This document shows positions 24,905 through 33,005 of a DNA stretch of 64,000 bases, piece by piece. The notes under the pieces were generated by a model that saw nothing but the letters and a program-made list of their open reading frames with translations, did no database searches and was not told the DNA's origin. Each line of letters opens with the position of its first letter. Within the stretch, counting starts at the first letter, position 1. This stretch comes from Pyrobaculum islandicum DSM 4184 (GTDB lineage: Archaea > Thermoproteota > Thermoprotei > Thermoproteales > Thermoproteaceae), in contig NC_008701.1 of assembly GCF_000015205.1 (NCBI RefSeq), forward strand, positions 434,001-498,000. The letters run 5' to 3'. The position numbers and the translations under genes are program-made.

Positions 24905-25005
24905 TGGCGGGCCCGGTGGGATTTGAACCCACGACCTACGGCTCCGGAGGCACGACGGACCTAGCTGGGTCCTCCGCCGCTCTATCCTGACTGAGCTACG
25001 GGCCC
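24905..25005 (-). tRNA. tRNA-Arg (CCG) with non-canonical intron
   Basis: Acceptor GGGCCCG/CGGGCCC, G73 and an encoded CCA (24905-24907). D arm GCTC...GAGC, T arm GTGGG/CCCAC. The spliced anticodon arm GCGGC-CTCCGGA-GCCGT gives anticodon CCG. About 23 extra bases (AGGACCCAGCTAGGTCC plus GTCGTG) interrupt the 5' strand of the anticodon stem; inside them GGACC and GGTCC form a hairpin, as expected of a bulge-helix-bulge intron. The exact splice sites are inferred. Confidence 0.88.
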
Positions 25006-25040
25006 CGTACCAGCTGGACACCACGCTATATAAAGATTAA

Positions 25041-25148
25041 TGGTGCGGCGGCCGGGATTTGAACCCGGGATCAACGGCTTGGCAGGCCGCCATCCTACTC
25101 CGGGGCGGTGGCTCCCCCACCGTCCAAACCAGGCTAGACTACCGCCGC
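25041..25148 (-). tRNA. tRNA-Gly (GCC) with non-canonical intron
   Basis: Acceptor GCGGCGG/CCGCCGC, A73 and an encoded CCA (25041-25043). The anticodon loop CTGCCAA gives GCC. About 30 extra bases lie between the D arm and the anticodon stem (near position 25/26). They form a hairpin: CGGTGG and CCACCG around GGGAG. The flanking string CGGAGTAGGATGG is identical to that in the tRNA-Gly(CCC) gene at 37.5 kb, so the introns share a common origin. Confidence 0.9.
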
Positions 25149-25232
25149 TGTAGGACATACCGCGTTACTTTTTAAGTTTTTCTTTTGCTATTTTAACCGT
25201 TCTTTATAAATAGTAATGCTTTTTCAAGGGAC

Positions 25233-25406
25233 ATGTCCAAGAAGCAGAAGTTGAAGTTCTACGATATTAAGGCGAAGCAGGCGTTTGAGACTGATCAGTA
25301 TGAGGTTGTTGAGAAGCAGACTGCCCGCGGGCCGATGTTATTTGCAGTAGCAAAATCCCCATACACAGGAATAAAAGTCTACAGACTAATCGGCAAAAAG
25401 AAATAA
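25233..25406 (+). CDS. Chromatin protein CC1
   Basis: A 57-residue basic protein, too short for most gene callers. It starts MSKKQKLKFYDIKAK and ends IKVYRLIGKKK, with AVAKSPYTGI in the middle. This matches CC1, the small crenarchaeal DNA-binding protein known from Thermoproteales and Aeropyrum, which binds single- and double-stranded DNA. A strong TATA-like TTTATAAATA at about 25203-25212 is consistent with high expression. It converges on pelA with a 21-base gap. Confidence 0.85.
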   Translation: MSKKQKLKFYDIKAKQAFETDQYEVVEKQTARGPMLFAVAKSPYTGIKVYRLIGKKK

Positions 25407-25427
25407 AAATAAACCCCCCTTTTTCTC

Positions 25428-26420
25428 TCACCACCTTAATAATGCAACTACTCCTCCCATAGCTTTTAGTCCTGCTCCTACTTCGCTATCCTCTTTAACT
25501 ATGTGGATTTTGCCCCGCGTCTTATATACCTGAGCAAGAAGGGGCCATATATCTTCAGGTCTTTCTTTAATCAACGTGTCTAGCACTAGCACAGTCTCTA
25601 TGCGACCGGCATCGGTAGCTTCTCTAACTTCGTTTAAACCTATTGCCACAGAGAGTCTGTCTACTGACAGTTTGTGTATAAATCGCTGATATACATTTAT
25701 CCCCATTTCAATTTTAAACTTCTCATAGAGACCGCCTCTAATGAATTCATAAACACCTGCAAGACCGCCAGAGCCCTGCGGTACTTTTATTGCCTGTATA
25801 TACTCACTTGCTTGTTCTATTATCATACTAGGTCCTGCCAATACGACTATGTCGGGCTTATGACGTCGTTTTAACTCGTCTACAACCTCTTTAATAGCAG
25901 TAAAGTACTCTTCAAACATGCTATCGTCTTTCCTACCAGTGTTATACATAGTATGTAGGATTTCTACTCCTAGCGCCGTTATATATGCAAAAACGGTTTC
26001 TTCATCATCAACAGATATCAGCAAAACCCTTGGCAATACTGCTTTTGCCATGTTAAGAACTTCTATCACGACGTCTAAGGGATAGTCGTATGCCTTTTCT
26101 ATTTCTATCTCCCTCCCTGGAGTTACATCAAAGGTATGTCTTCTGCCCTTTACCCCCTCGATGCCGTCTTGCACTTCGACAACAGTCCCCCTAATTCTTA
26201 AACTACCGCGAAACTTGTGATACTCTAAAGACTCTACCTTTATGGCTAGATATATCTTGATTCTTTCGCCTTCTTTTACGCCATCTGGCTTATACTCTCT
26301 AACCGTCCATCCCCTTATGATATCTCCCTTGTCTATAAGTAGGTAGATGAAGTATAAGTCTTCTTCTCTTTCAGGCACCAGTTTTATAATCCTGCGCTTC
26401 GTATCTACTTCATATCTCAC
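25428..26420 (-). CDS. pelA: Ribosome rescue factor Pelota (Dom34)
   Basis: 330 residues in three domains. The N-terminal Sm-like domain has IIKLVPEREEDLYFIYLLIDKGD (outlined by PEREEDLYFIYLL) and RGWTVREYK; the middle domain has PRVLLISVDDEETVFAYIT and the C-terminal eL30-like domain has VLVLDTLI and ending KAMGGVVALLRW. Pelota recognises stalled ribosomes and, with ABCE1, splits them. RqcH, another quality-control factor, is encoded at 40-42 kb. Its minus-strand TATA box overlaps the C/D sRNA at 26446. Confidence 0.95.
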   Translation of the reverse strand: MRYEVDTKRRIIKLVPEREEDLYFIYLLIDKGDIIRGWTVREYKPDGVKEGERIKIYLAIKVESLEYHKFRGSLRIRGTVVEVQDGIEGVKGRRHTFDVTPGREIEIEKAYDYPLDVVIEVLNMAKAVLPRVLLISVDDEETVFAYITALGVEILHTMYNTGRKDDSMFEEYFTAIKEVVDELKRRHKPDIVVLAGPSMIIEQASEYIQAIKVPQGSGGLAGVYEFIRGGLYEKFKIEMGINVYQRFIHKLSVDRLSVAIGLNEVREATDAGRIETVLVLDTLIKERPEDIWPLLAQVYKTRGKIHIVKEDSEVGAGLKAMGGVVALLRW

Positions 26421-26439
26421 AACACAAACTTGTTAGGTA

Positions 26440-26500
26440 ATGTAAATGATGAGCCCGACCAAACACGAAGAGTGAAGACGCGGCAGCTGACTGAACTTGC
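26440..26500 (+). ncRNA. C/D-box guide sRNA candidate, near-perfect layout
   Basis: C box ATGATGA 26446-26452, 12-nt guide GCCCGACCAAAC, D' ACGA 26465-26468 (degenerate), 3-nt spacer, C' GTGAAGA 26472-26478, 12-nt guide CGCGGCAGCTGA, D CTGA 26491-26494. The symmetric 12/12 spacing is that of archaeal C/D sRNAs. The D guide is complementary to TCAGCTGCCGCG, very like the 530-loop of 16S rRNA. It lies between divergent pelA and a small plus-strand gene. Confidence 0.78.
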
Positions 26501-26557
26501 TATAACTGAGATCGCATTATGCGAAATGTTTATATATGAGTGAAAATTTGACTTTAC

Positions 26558-26713
26558 ATGAAACCAAATTCGTCATTAGTCGATGAACTAACAAAATTGA
26601 TAAGCCAGTTTTATGAAAACGGCTATATTGAGGTGGCTAGGCTACTCGAACGCGCTAGAATTCTTGCACTGATGAAAGAAAGAGAAATGTTAATACCTCC
26701 TGCTACTGACTAA
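26558..26713 (+). CDS. Small helical protein, 51 residues, unknown function
   Basis: ATG 26558 follows TTTATATATG (26529-26538) by about 24 bases, so a leaderless mRNA is likely. The product is almost all helix (LVDELTKLISQFYENGYIEVARLLERARIL split around the middle), acidic and basic residues in amphipathic spacing, ending LIPPATD. No family recognised. The 3' end overlaps the convergent thiol oxidoreductase gene by 11 bases. The promoter placement and clean helical composition make it a plausible gene. Confidence 0.6.
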   Translation: MKPNSSLVDELTKLISQFYENGYIEVARLLERARILALMKEREMLIPPATD

Positions 26714-27350
26714 GAAGAGAGGACACTCTGTTTACATCCGCGCCTACCACTATGTCTATGCTACCGTTTCTTACTATTATAAAGGTAGGCGTACCTATCT
26801 GTACCAAGCCTTTCTGTATAAGGAAATTTACCATGGCTCTTTTTACATCTTCAAAATCGTTTTGTGTTGGTGCATTACTACATTGATATTGTCGTAAGAG
26901 TTCGAGCTGTTTCTCCGGCCCCTCGTTTAAATATGTAGTATACAGTTGTGTTAACAAGTCGTATGTTTTGTTGCCCAACTGCTTATATGCACAGTGAAGA
27001 TATCTATGGGCTACAACAGCATCTGGGTGTACAATAAAGTCTACAAATATAAGCCTAAGTTTTCCCTCTAACATAAGCCGCCGATAGAGGGGGTCTAGTT
27101 TCTCATGTGCTATAGCGCAATAGGGGCAATGTAAGTCAAATAGCTCTACTAAGACCAAGGGGGCATTTGGGTTGCCAAAAGAGATAGCCCAACTTGGAAT
27201 TGGTAATGCGCTAGAAACGGCGGTTTGAGACGTAGATGTAGATAAATTTTTGTATATTATTGTCGCCGCGATAATTAAAAAGACCACTATAGCAGTAATG
27301 AATAAAGTCCTAGGCCGCATAACGCTGAATAGTAACTGTATTATTAACAC
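26703..27350 (-). CDS. Membrane-anchored DsbA-like thiol oxidoreductase
   Basis: 215 residues with a membrane anchor at about 13-34, a Ser/Thr linker, then a thioredoxin-fold domain: FGNPNAPLVLVELFDLHCPYCAIAH outlined by FDLHCPYCAIAH (CPYC active site about 73-76) and the cis-proline loop IGTPTFIIV. It likely forms or isomerises disulfides outside the cell membrane; disulfides are common in Pyrobaculum proteins. A second CPFC protein is encoded at 52.4-52.9 kb. The start may be internal (ATG of MRPRTLF). Confidence 0.88.
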   Translation of the reverse strand: MLIIQLLFSVMRPRTLFITAIVVFLIIAATIIYKNLSTSTSQTAVSSALPIPSWAISFGNPNAPLVLVELFDLHCPYCAIAHEKLDPLYRRLMLEGKLRLIFVDFIVHPDAVVAHRYLHCAYKQLGNKTYDLLTQLYTTYLNEGPEKQLELLRQYQCSNAPTQNDFEDVKRAMVNFLIQKGLVQIGTPTFIIVRNGSIDIVVGADVNRVSSLLSQ

Positions 27351-27850
27351 TTCTCTAAATACTCAAAGAGTTTACATATTGCGTCTCTATACCAATCTAC
27401 CGGTATTGCTATCAATGCGCCCATATAGTGACCGTATACTACCACCGAGTGTGGAGGGGCTAGTTTTATAAACGCGAGAGAGAGCATGTCCTCCTCTCCG
27501 TTAACTTTTATCATTACGTTGTCTCTTACAGCCTCCTCGACGGCTATCCACGCCTCCTCTGTTATATAACCAGGCGGATTATAAACCTCTATTGTTTTTC
27601 TAAAGAAAGTTGGTTTGTCGATTTTGAGACCGCGACGAGTTTTTCCATCTACCGCAGCAGAGGTGGGAGCGAGACTGTATTTGAGGAAGTTTGTTGTTAC
27701 AATATCGCCAACGGTATATATCTGTTCAATTCCATAACTTTCGACAAGGTCTCTCACTACCTCTATAGAGCGGGGAGGTTCCTTCCATATCGCTACGGGA
27801 TATGGGAAAGCGAATAGGTCACGCCGACAGCAGAGTTTAAAACACGTCAT
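27344..27850 (-). CDS. GTP-dependent dephospho-CoA kinase (DUF359)
   Basis: About 168 residues with the DUF359 hallmarks: IYTVGDIVTTNFL, SAAVDGKTRRG, VYNPPGYITEEAWIAVEEAV, IKVNGEEDMLSLAF and VVYGHYMGALIAI. This archaeal family phosphorylates dephospho-CoA with GTP, the last step of CoA synthesis. The start is set at the ATG of MTCFKLCC (27850), which overlaps the end of the MBL gene by 4 bases; a longer form from 27868 is possible. Confidence 0.9.
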   Translation of the reverse strand: MTCFKLCCRRDLFAFPYPVAIWKEPPRSIEVVRDLVESYGIEQIYTVGDIVTTNFLKYSLAPTSAAVDGKTRRGLKIDKPTFFRKTIEVYNPPGYITEEAWIAVEEAVRDNVMIKVNGEEDMLSLAFIKLAPPHSVVVYGHYMGALIAIPVDWYRDAICKLFEYLEKC

Positions 27851-28554
27851 ATTACAACACGGCCGCAAGGCGTGGGCAAAACCACAGTAATCCCCGGCGG
27901 CACTATGGGCAACTCTGTGTAAAAGTGAAAAGGTATCAGCATCTTTACGCCAGCCCTTTTTGAAATCTCTATAGCGTCTACAGTGGTGCTATGGCCAACC
28001 CTATGGACCTCATCCTCCTGCCCTGGGTTTCCCGAAACTTCATGTATGAGTATATCACAACCGCGTGCAAGTTCTACAACAACGTCGGCTGGCGCCGTGT
28101 CTGAGCTATAGGTCGCACATTTACCCTCATGTTCTATTCTCACAGCCAACGTGTCTATAGGATGACTTGTTTTTGCAAACCTCAGTCTTGTCTGCCCCAT
28201 TGTAACTTCCCTTGTTGCTTCCAAAAATTCCACATATTGAAGCGTATTCTCTATACCAGTGGCTATAGCTAAGGCCTTTGCCGCCTCTAGCGTTTCTCTG
28301 TTGGCTATTATCTTCAACTTTTTACCTAGCCTTTTTGCCATAAGCATAAATGTGGGAAGGCCGAGTATATGATCTCCATGTCTATGACTTATGAATATAA
28401 GGTCGGGCCAGGGAAGATTGCATTGTATAACACGAGCATATGTACACTCGCCAACGTCTAAAAGTATATTTATATCTGTTTTAACATAAAGAGAGGCGTA
28501 GCCGATATAGGGAGAAGATATCCACCCTCCGTATCCCACTATATATATCTCCAC
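27847..28554 (-). CDS. Metallo-beta-lactamase fold hydrolase, RNase Z-like
   Basis: About 235 residues from GTG 28554. It has the zinc motif SHRHGDH (HxHxDH), LLDVGECT, YSSDTAP and a late FHFY region with GHSTTVDAIEI, as in tRNase Z-type enzymes. It may process tRNA 3' ends, but other MBL hydrolases look alike. Longer starts (28602, 28584) fall in or before the TATA box TTTTTAAAAA 28572-28581, so they are unlikely. It is divergent from the nucleotide-sugar dehydrogenase and shares that box. Confidence 0.82.
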   Translation of the reverse strand: MEIYIVGYGGWISSPYIGYASLYVKTDINILLDVGECTYARVIQCNLPWPDLIFISHRHGDHILGLPTFMLMAKRLGKKLKIIANRETLEAAKALAIATGIENTLQYVEFLEATREVTMGQTRLRFAKTSHPIDTLAVRIEHEGKCATYSSDTAPADVVVELARGCDILIHEVSGNPGQEDEVHRVGHSTTVDAIEISKRAGVKMLIPFHFYTELPIVPPGITVVLPTPCGRVVI

Positions 28555-28571
28555 CGCGTCAAAGAGCGCAC

Positions 28572-28581
28572 TTTTTAAAAA
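28572..28581. promoter_or_regulatory. Palindromic TATA box shared by divergent genes
   Basis: TTTTTAAAAA is a perfect palindrome. Its centre is about 24 bases from ATG 28601 (plus, nucleotide-sugar dehydrogenase) and about 23 bases from GTG 28554 (minus, MBL hydrolase). No other AT-rich box lies nearby, so one TATA box probably serves both directions. Confidence 0.6.
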
Positions 28582-28600
28582 CATTATCCCTAAGAGTGCC

Positions 28601-29950
28601 ATGCTGGCAGACCTCTTAAAGAGGGGTGAGTTAACAATAGCGATCTACGGCTTGGGCTATGTAGGACTTGCGCTGTCTGCGGCGTGGGTGCTTGCGGGAG
28701 CTAGGGTTATCGGCGTTGACGTAGATCTTTCAAAAGTAGAGAAGTTGAACGGAGGCGTGGTGGAATTTCCAGAAACCGACGTTGTTGAGACTCTCACATC
28801 GGCTATAAAGAGCGGTAAATTTCAGGCGACTACCGATGGAATAATAGCCTCTATTAGGAGCAATGTTAAGATAATTGCGGTGCCTGTCTACCTTAAGAAG
28901 TCACCTATTGCAGTAGAGGTAGACTTTTCGGCCTTAACATCCGCAAGCAGAGCTATAGGCGCTGGTCTTAAGAGGGGAGACTTAGTCATTGTAGAGTCTA
29001 GCGTTCCGCCAGGTACAACAGAAGATGTAGTAAAGCCTATACTAGAGGGGGTCTCAGGTCTTGTCGCAGAAGAAGATTTCTACCTAGCCTACAGCCCAGA
29101 ACGTATCATGGTTGGCCATGCGCTGCGGGATATTACAGAAAACTACCCTAAAATAGTCGCCGGAATTGGGCCTAGAAGTACAGAGGAGGCTGCGGAACTA
29201 TATAGACTTATATCTAAAAAGGGCGTTATAACATTACGGAATGTAAAAGAGGCAGAATTCGAAAAACTCCTAGAGGGCGTATATAGAGATGTCAATATTG
29301 CATTAGCTAATGAAATGGCCAAACTAGCAAATGCCATGGGGATTTCTTTTAGAAGGGCTCGAGAGGCGGCAAACAGCCAGCCATATAGCCACGTACATAA
29401 GCCTGGCACTGGCGTGGGGGGCAATTGCATACCGGTCTATCCATACTTCTTAATGTGGACTGCGGCGAAATACGGCGTAGAGTTACGACTGACATATCTC
29501 GCTAGGCAGATAAATGAAAGACAGCCAGAGGAGGTGGCGTTTGCAACACTCCGCGCCATGTTAAAACACGGCATTAACCCTGCTACGGCAAAAATAACGA
29601 TATTGGGGCTCGCGTTTAGGGGGGATGTCGATGATTCTCGTGAGAGTCCCACCTATGGCGTAATAGCAACGTTGCTTAAGCTTGGTATTAAACCTACACA
29701 GATTGTGGTACACGACCCATATATAAGGCAAGACCGTCAATTATCCACGTGGGGCGTTGTGCTTACACAAGACCTAGAAGTTGCTGTAAAGGGGGCGGAC
29801 ATAGTAGTAGTGTCTACAGATCACTCTATGTACCGTATAGAGGCAAGCAAGATCGCTAAATACATGAAGACCCCTGTGGTTATAGACGCCAGAGGTGTAT
29901 TAATACCAGATATGGAGATCTACGCGATAGACTCGGGGAATTGGCCCTAA
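28601..29950 (+). CDS. UDP-sugar dehydrogenase (UDP-glucose or UDP-ManNAc type)
   Basis: A 449-residue NAD-dependent nucleotide-sugar 6-dehydrogenase. N-terminal Rossmann GLGYVGLALSAAW (about 18-30); VESSVPPGTTEDV; middle domain YRDVNIALANEMAKLA; catalytic Cys276 in VGGNCIPVYPY; C-terminal LGLAFRGDVDDSRESPTY. It oxidises the sugar to a uronic acid for surface glycans. The HxPGTGVGGxCIP pattern is closer to the WecC/UDP-ManNAc dehydrogenase branch. The stop interlocks with the convergent porG gene in CTAA. Confidence 0.9.
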   Translation: MLADLLKRGELTIAIYGLGYVGLALSAAWVLAGARVIGVDVDLSKVEKLNGGVVEFPETDVVETLTSAIKSGKFQATTDGIIASIRSNVKIIAVPVYLKKSPIAVEVDFSALTSASRAIGAGLKRGDLVIVESSVPPGTTEDVVKPILEGVSGLVAEEDFYLAYSPERIMVGHALRDITENYPKIVAGIGPRSTEEAAELYRLISKKGVITLRNVKEAEFEKLLEGVYRDVNIALANEMAKLANAMGISFRRAREAANSQPYSHVHKPGTGVGGNCIPVYPYFLMWTAAKYGVELRLTYLARQINERQPEEVAFATLRAMLKHGINPATAKITILGLAFRGDVDDSRESPTYGVIATLLKLGIKPTQIVVHDPYIRQDRQLSTWGVVLTQDLEVAVKGADIVVVSTDHSMYRIEASKIAKYMKTPVVIDARGVLIPDMEIYAIDSGNWP

Positions 29951-30480
29951 CTTATTTTTAATTTTTTCACAATGTCATAAGTCTCAACAATAGCTTTGAT
30001 ATTTGCCTCTAGATATCTCTTAGGGACGTACTCAGCTGTAGCTTTTAGTAAACTTTCCAGAGAGACTGCGCCACTAACAGCCGCAAACGCGGCAGCCATT
30101 ATTAAATTTACCACAGGCCATCCGGCGACAACTAGGCCGTGTTTAAGAGCTATTGACGTGGCATCTATTGATATATACCAGTCGGCTGGGTTTTTTGTAT
30201 TTACTATGTACGTAGCGCCTTCTTTGCCGTATTGTTTTACATCTATTTGATCTATGATACGTCCATCTAGCACAATTACGTAGTCGGCTTTTTTAATCGA
30301 AGAGTGGAGAAGAACTTCGCCGATTCTCAGATATGCTTTTACAATAGCTCCTCTTCTCTCTGCTCCAAATTCCGGCAATGCCTGCGCCTTCTTACCCTCA
30401 AGTGCTGCTGCGTGGGCTAATAGTTGAACTGCTGTTACAGCCCCTTGTCCCCCTCTTCCTAAAAAGATAACTTCATACAT
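29947..30480 (-). CDS. porG: 2-oxoacid:ferredoxin oxidoreductase, gamma subunit
   Basis: About 177 residues; MYEVIFLGRGGQGAVTAVQLLA is outlined by FLGRGGQGAV, the subunit gamma start, followed by FGAERRGAIVKAYLRI and the YVIVLDGRIID segment. It is part of the pyruvate or 2-oxoacid:ferredoxin oxidoreductase. The ATG at 30480 is preferred over 30501 because a minus-strand TATA box (TTATAAAT at about 30503-30510) lies about 26 bases before it. The delta, alpha and beta subunit genes are divergent, at 30641-32942. Confidence 0.92.
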   Translation of the reverse strand: MYEVIFLGRGGQGAVTAVQLLAHAAALEGKKAQALPEFGAERRGAIVKAYLRIGEVLLHSSIKKADYVIVLDGRIIDQIDVKQYGKEGATYIVNTKNPADWYISIDATSIALKHGLVVAGWPVVNLIMAAAFAAVSGAVSLESLLKATAEYVPKRYLEANIKAIVETYDIVKKLKIS

Positions 30481-30640
30481 AGCGTTTCTAATTACATACA
30501 TTTATAATTTTTTCTACTTAGTTTAAAATGCAATAATATAGTGTACATAGTCAGAGACTTGTATTTTATACAAACTAGCTTCATGTATTACGGTTCTATA
30601 TACCAATATAAAATATATAAATGGGGAACGAGAAAAAAGC

Positions 30641-30889
30641 GTGTTACCCATATCTAAACCTGCGCTAGCGTCGGCCGGCATAACAGGCACTTGGCGTGTT
30701 TATAGACCCGTGATTAAACTTGAGAAATGTATAGATTGTGGATTATGTTGGCTCTACTGTCCCGAGTCGGTAATTGAATGGGAGAGGGGACAGAAGATAC
30801 AGATAGACTATACCTATTGCAAGGGGTGTGGAATCTGTGCAAATGTCTGCCCTGTAAAAGCTATTGACATGGTTCCAGAAGTAGTATGA
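30641..30889 (+). CDS. porD: 2-oxoacid:ferredoxin oxidoreductase, delta subunit (ferredoxin)
   Basis: 82 residues with two 4Fe-4S clusters: CIDCGLCWLYCPE and CKGCGICANVCP. It passes electrons from the catalytic subunits to ferredoxin. GTG 30641 lies about 28 bases after the TATA box AAAATATATAAATG (about 30609-30622). The alpha subunit gene overlaps the stop (ATGA at 30886). Confidence 0.93.
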   Translation: MLPISKPALASAGITGTWRVYRPVIKLEKCIDCGLCWLYCPESVIEWERGQKIQIDYTYCKGCGICANVCPVKAIDMVPEVV

Positions 30890-32040
30890 AAACACTTTCA
30901 GTACAAAAAACAGCTCTGACAGGAAATTATGCAGTGGCGTATGCAGTTAAAATGGCTAAGCCGCATGTGATAGCGGCGTATCCTATTACACCACAGACGT
31001 CAATTGTCGAAAAACTCGCTGAGTTTGTAGAGAGAGGAGAGTTAAATGCGCGTTTTGTAAATGTGGAGTCAGAGTTCGCCGCTATGTCTGTGGTTTATGG
31101 CGCTGCAATGGTTGGCGCGAGGGCTTTTACAGCAACTTCGTCACACGGCCTTTTATATATGTATGAAGTCACTTGGTGGACTGCGCTTAGTAGGGCGCCT
31201 GTAGTTATGGCCGTAGTAACACGTACCATAGGGCCCCCTTGGAATATCCACGTAGAACATAACGATATTCTCACTCTCAGAGATTCAGGTTGGATTATAG
31301 CAATGGCCGAGACTGTACAAGAGACCTTTGATCTAACAATACAAGCGTTTAAAATAGCAGAGACGGCAATTCTCCCCGTTGCCATCGGAGTAGACGGTTT
31401 CATACTTAGCCACTCCACAGAGCCTGTGGAGATACCACAACAAGAAATAGTGGACTACTTCCTACCGCCGCGTAAACCAGATATACCGTTATTACTCCGC
31501 CCTGGGGAGCCTATTACATTTGGTAACTTGCCCTCTGACAACAAGATTCATGCTAGGCATAAGGTATCGACAGTATATGAAGCACATGAGAAGGCTAAGA
31601 AGATTATCAACCATATTGATGAAGAATATGGAAAAATTACAGGCAGAAGATATGGAGGACTTGTGGAGTGGTATAGAGCAGAAGATGCTAAACACATCGT
31701 GGTTTGCGCCGGCGCTTGGTGTAGTGATGCTAAACACGCAGTCAACGCTTTAAGAAAAGACGGCATGTCTATTGGTCTCATGAGGCTGAGATTCATTAGA
31801 CCTTTCCCAAGGGAGGAGGTGGAAAAGCTTGAAGATTATGATACCGTTATCATATATGACAGAGATATAACTCCCCTCGGGGGAATCTTGGGCATCGAGA
31901 TTAATTCCCTAGTCTCTAGGCCAAAGACAATAAACATAATAGCCGGTATAGCGGGCGTAGACTTTGATAGTCATAGATTTTATGAGACGATACGAAATGC
32001 TGTCGAGGGGAGATACAGAGAACTAGAGTTCATAATATGA
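30886..32040 (+). CDS. porA: 2-oxoacid:ferredoxin oxidoreductase, alpha subunit
   Basis: 384 residues with TGNYAVAYAVKMAKPHVIAAYPITPQTSIVEKL outlined by AAYPITPQTSIVEKLAE (the conserved substrate and TPP-domain I motif), EHNDILTLRDSGWI and a C-terminal domain II with DRDITPLGGILG. It oxidatively decarboxylates pyruvate or a related 2-oxoacid to acyl-CoA. The acyl-CoA can then go to the ADP-forming synthetase encoded at 20-22 kb, giving ATP. It overlaps the beta gene by 4 bases. Confidence 0.93.
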   Translation: MKTLSVQKTALTGNYAVAYAVKMAKPHVIAAYPITPQTSIVEKLAEFVERGELNARFVNVESEFAAMSVVYGAAMVGARAFTATSSHGLLYMYEVTWWTALSRAPVVMAVVTRTIGPPWNIHVEHNDILTLRDSGWIIAMAETVQETFDLTIQAFKIAETAILPVAIGVDGFILSHSTEPVEIPQQEIVDYFLPPRKPDIPLLLRPGEPITFGNLPSDNKIHARHKVSTVYEAHEKAKKIINHIDEEYGKITGRRYGGLVEWYRAEDAKHIVVCAGAWCSDAKHAVNALRKDGMSIGLMRLRFIRPFPREEVEKLEDYDTVIIYDRDITPLGGILGIEINSLVSRPKTINIIAGIAGVDFDSHRFYETIRNAVEGRYRELEFII

Positions 32041-32942
32041 GCTTCCGTATAGATCAGTTGCCGAAGAAAAAATACATACTACCAGGCAATGCGGCGTGTG
32101 CTGGGTGTGGTATGATGATAGGCTTGAAGGTCTTGGGCATGGCGATTGGCGACGAGTCTGTGCTAGTAATACCAGCGAGTTGTGCATCTGTTGTCCAAGG
32201 CCTAGCTCCGAAAACCGGCATTGCGATACCCATTTTAAATGTGCCATTTGCCTCTTCTGCCGCAGTAGCTACAGGCGTGGCAGAAGCATTTAAAACACTC
32301 GGCATAAAGGGACATGTAGTTGTATGGGCTGGCGACGGCGGTACTGCGGATATTGGTTTTGCGACCTTGAGCGGTGCCGCAGAGAGAAATAGTAATATAA
32401 TCTATATCATGTACGACAACGAGGCGTATATGAACACAGGCATACAACGTAGTAGCTCAACGCCGCGCGCTGCTTGGACTACAACAACTCCGGCTGGAAA
32501 ACGCGAGAGGAAAAAAGATGTAGCCCTCCTCATGGCTATGCACGGAGTGCCCTACGTAGCCACGGCCAGTATCGCGTATCCACAAGATTTCTATAGAAAG
32601 CTGAAGAGAGCTACTGAGATAGACGGTTTTAAATTTATACACCTCCATACCCCTTGTCCCCCCGGCTGGAGATTTGACCCCGCAAAAACCGTAGAAGTTG
32701 CAAGACTTGCTGTAGAGACAGGCGCTTGGATATTGTGGGAATACGACCACGGGCAGTTTAGATTAAACCCACCGAGTACGATATACGCCGATAAAACAAA
32801 GAGGAGGCCATTGTCGGAATATTTGAAACTACAGGGTAGATTTGCCCATCTTACTGAAGACGATATTAAAGCGCTGGAAGAAGACCTAGAAGATAAATGG
32901 CAGACTATACTTGCGCTCTCACAATCTTTCTCACGTCGTTAA
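32037..32942 (+). CDS. porB: 2-oxoacid:ferredoxin oxidoreductase, beta subunit
   Basis: 301 residues. AACAGCGMMIGLK and later PASC supply cluster-ligand cysteines; WAGDGGTADIGF is the TPP-binding GDG motif; YDNEAYMNTGIQRS matches the NxxYxxTGxQ substrate motif of pyruvate-type enzymes; LHTPCPPGW has the fourth cysteine. It binds thiamine diphosphate and one 4Fe-4S cluster. Last gene of the delta-alpha-beta operon. Confidence 0.94.
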   Translation: MSFRIDQLPKKKYILPGNAACAGCGMMIGLKVLGMAIGDESVLVIPASCASVVQGLAPKTGIAIPILNVPFASSAAVATGVAEAFKTLGIKGHVVVWAGDGGTADIGFATLSGAAERNSNIIYIMYDNEAYMNTGIQRSSSTPRAAWTTTTPAGKRERKKDVALLMAMHGVPYVATASIAYPQDFYRKLKRATEIDGFKFIHLHTPCPPGWRFDPAKTVEVARLAVETGAWILWEYDHGQFRLNPPSTIYADKTKRRPLSEYLKLQGRFAHLTEDDIKALEEDLEDKWQTILALSQSFSRR

Positions 32943-33005
32943 CTTATTACACACTGCCTTGCGATTTTTGCGAAAAATTTTTATATGCACAATTTTTGTC
33001 AAACC

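Noticed and set aside
32985-33005. Seven-residue N-terminal extension of the thermosome
   Set aside because: The ATG at 32985 directly abuts the end of the TATA box; the ATG at 33006 is at the proper leaderless distance.
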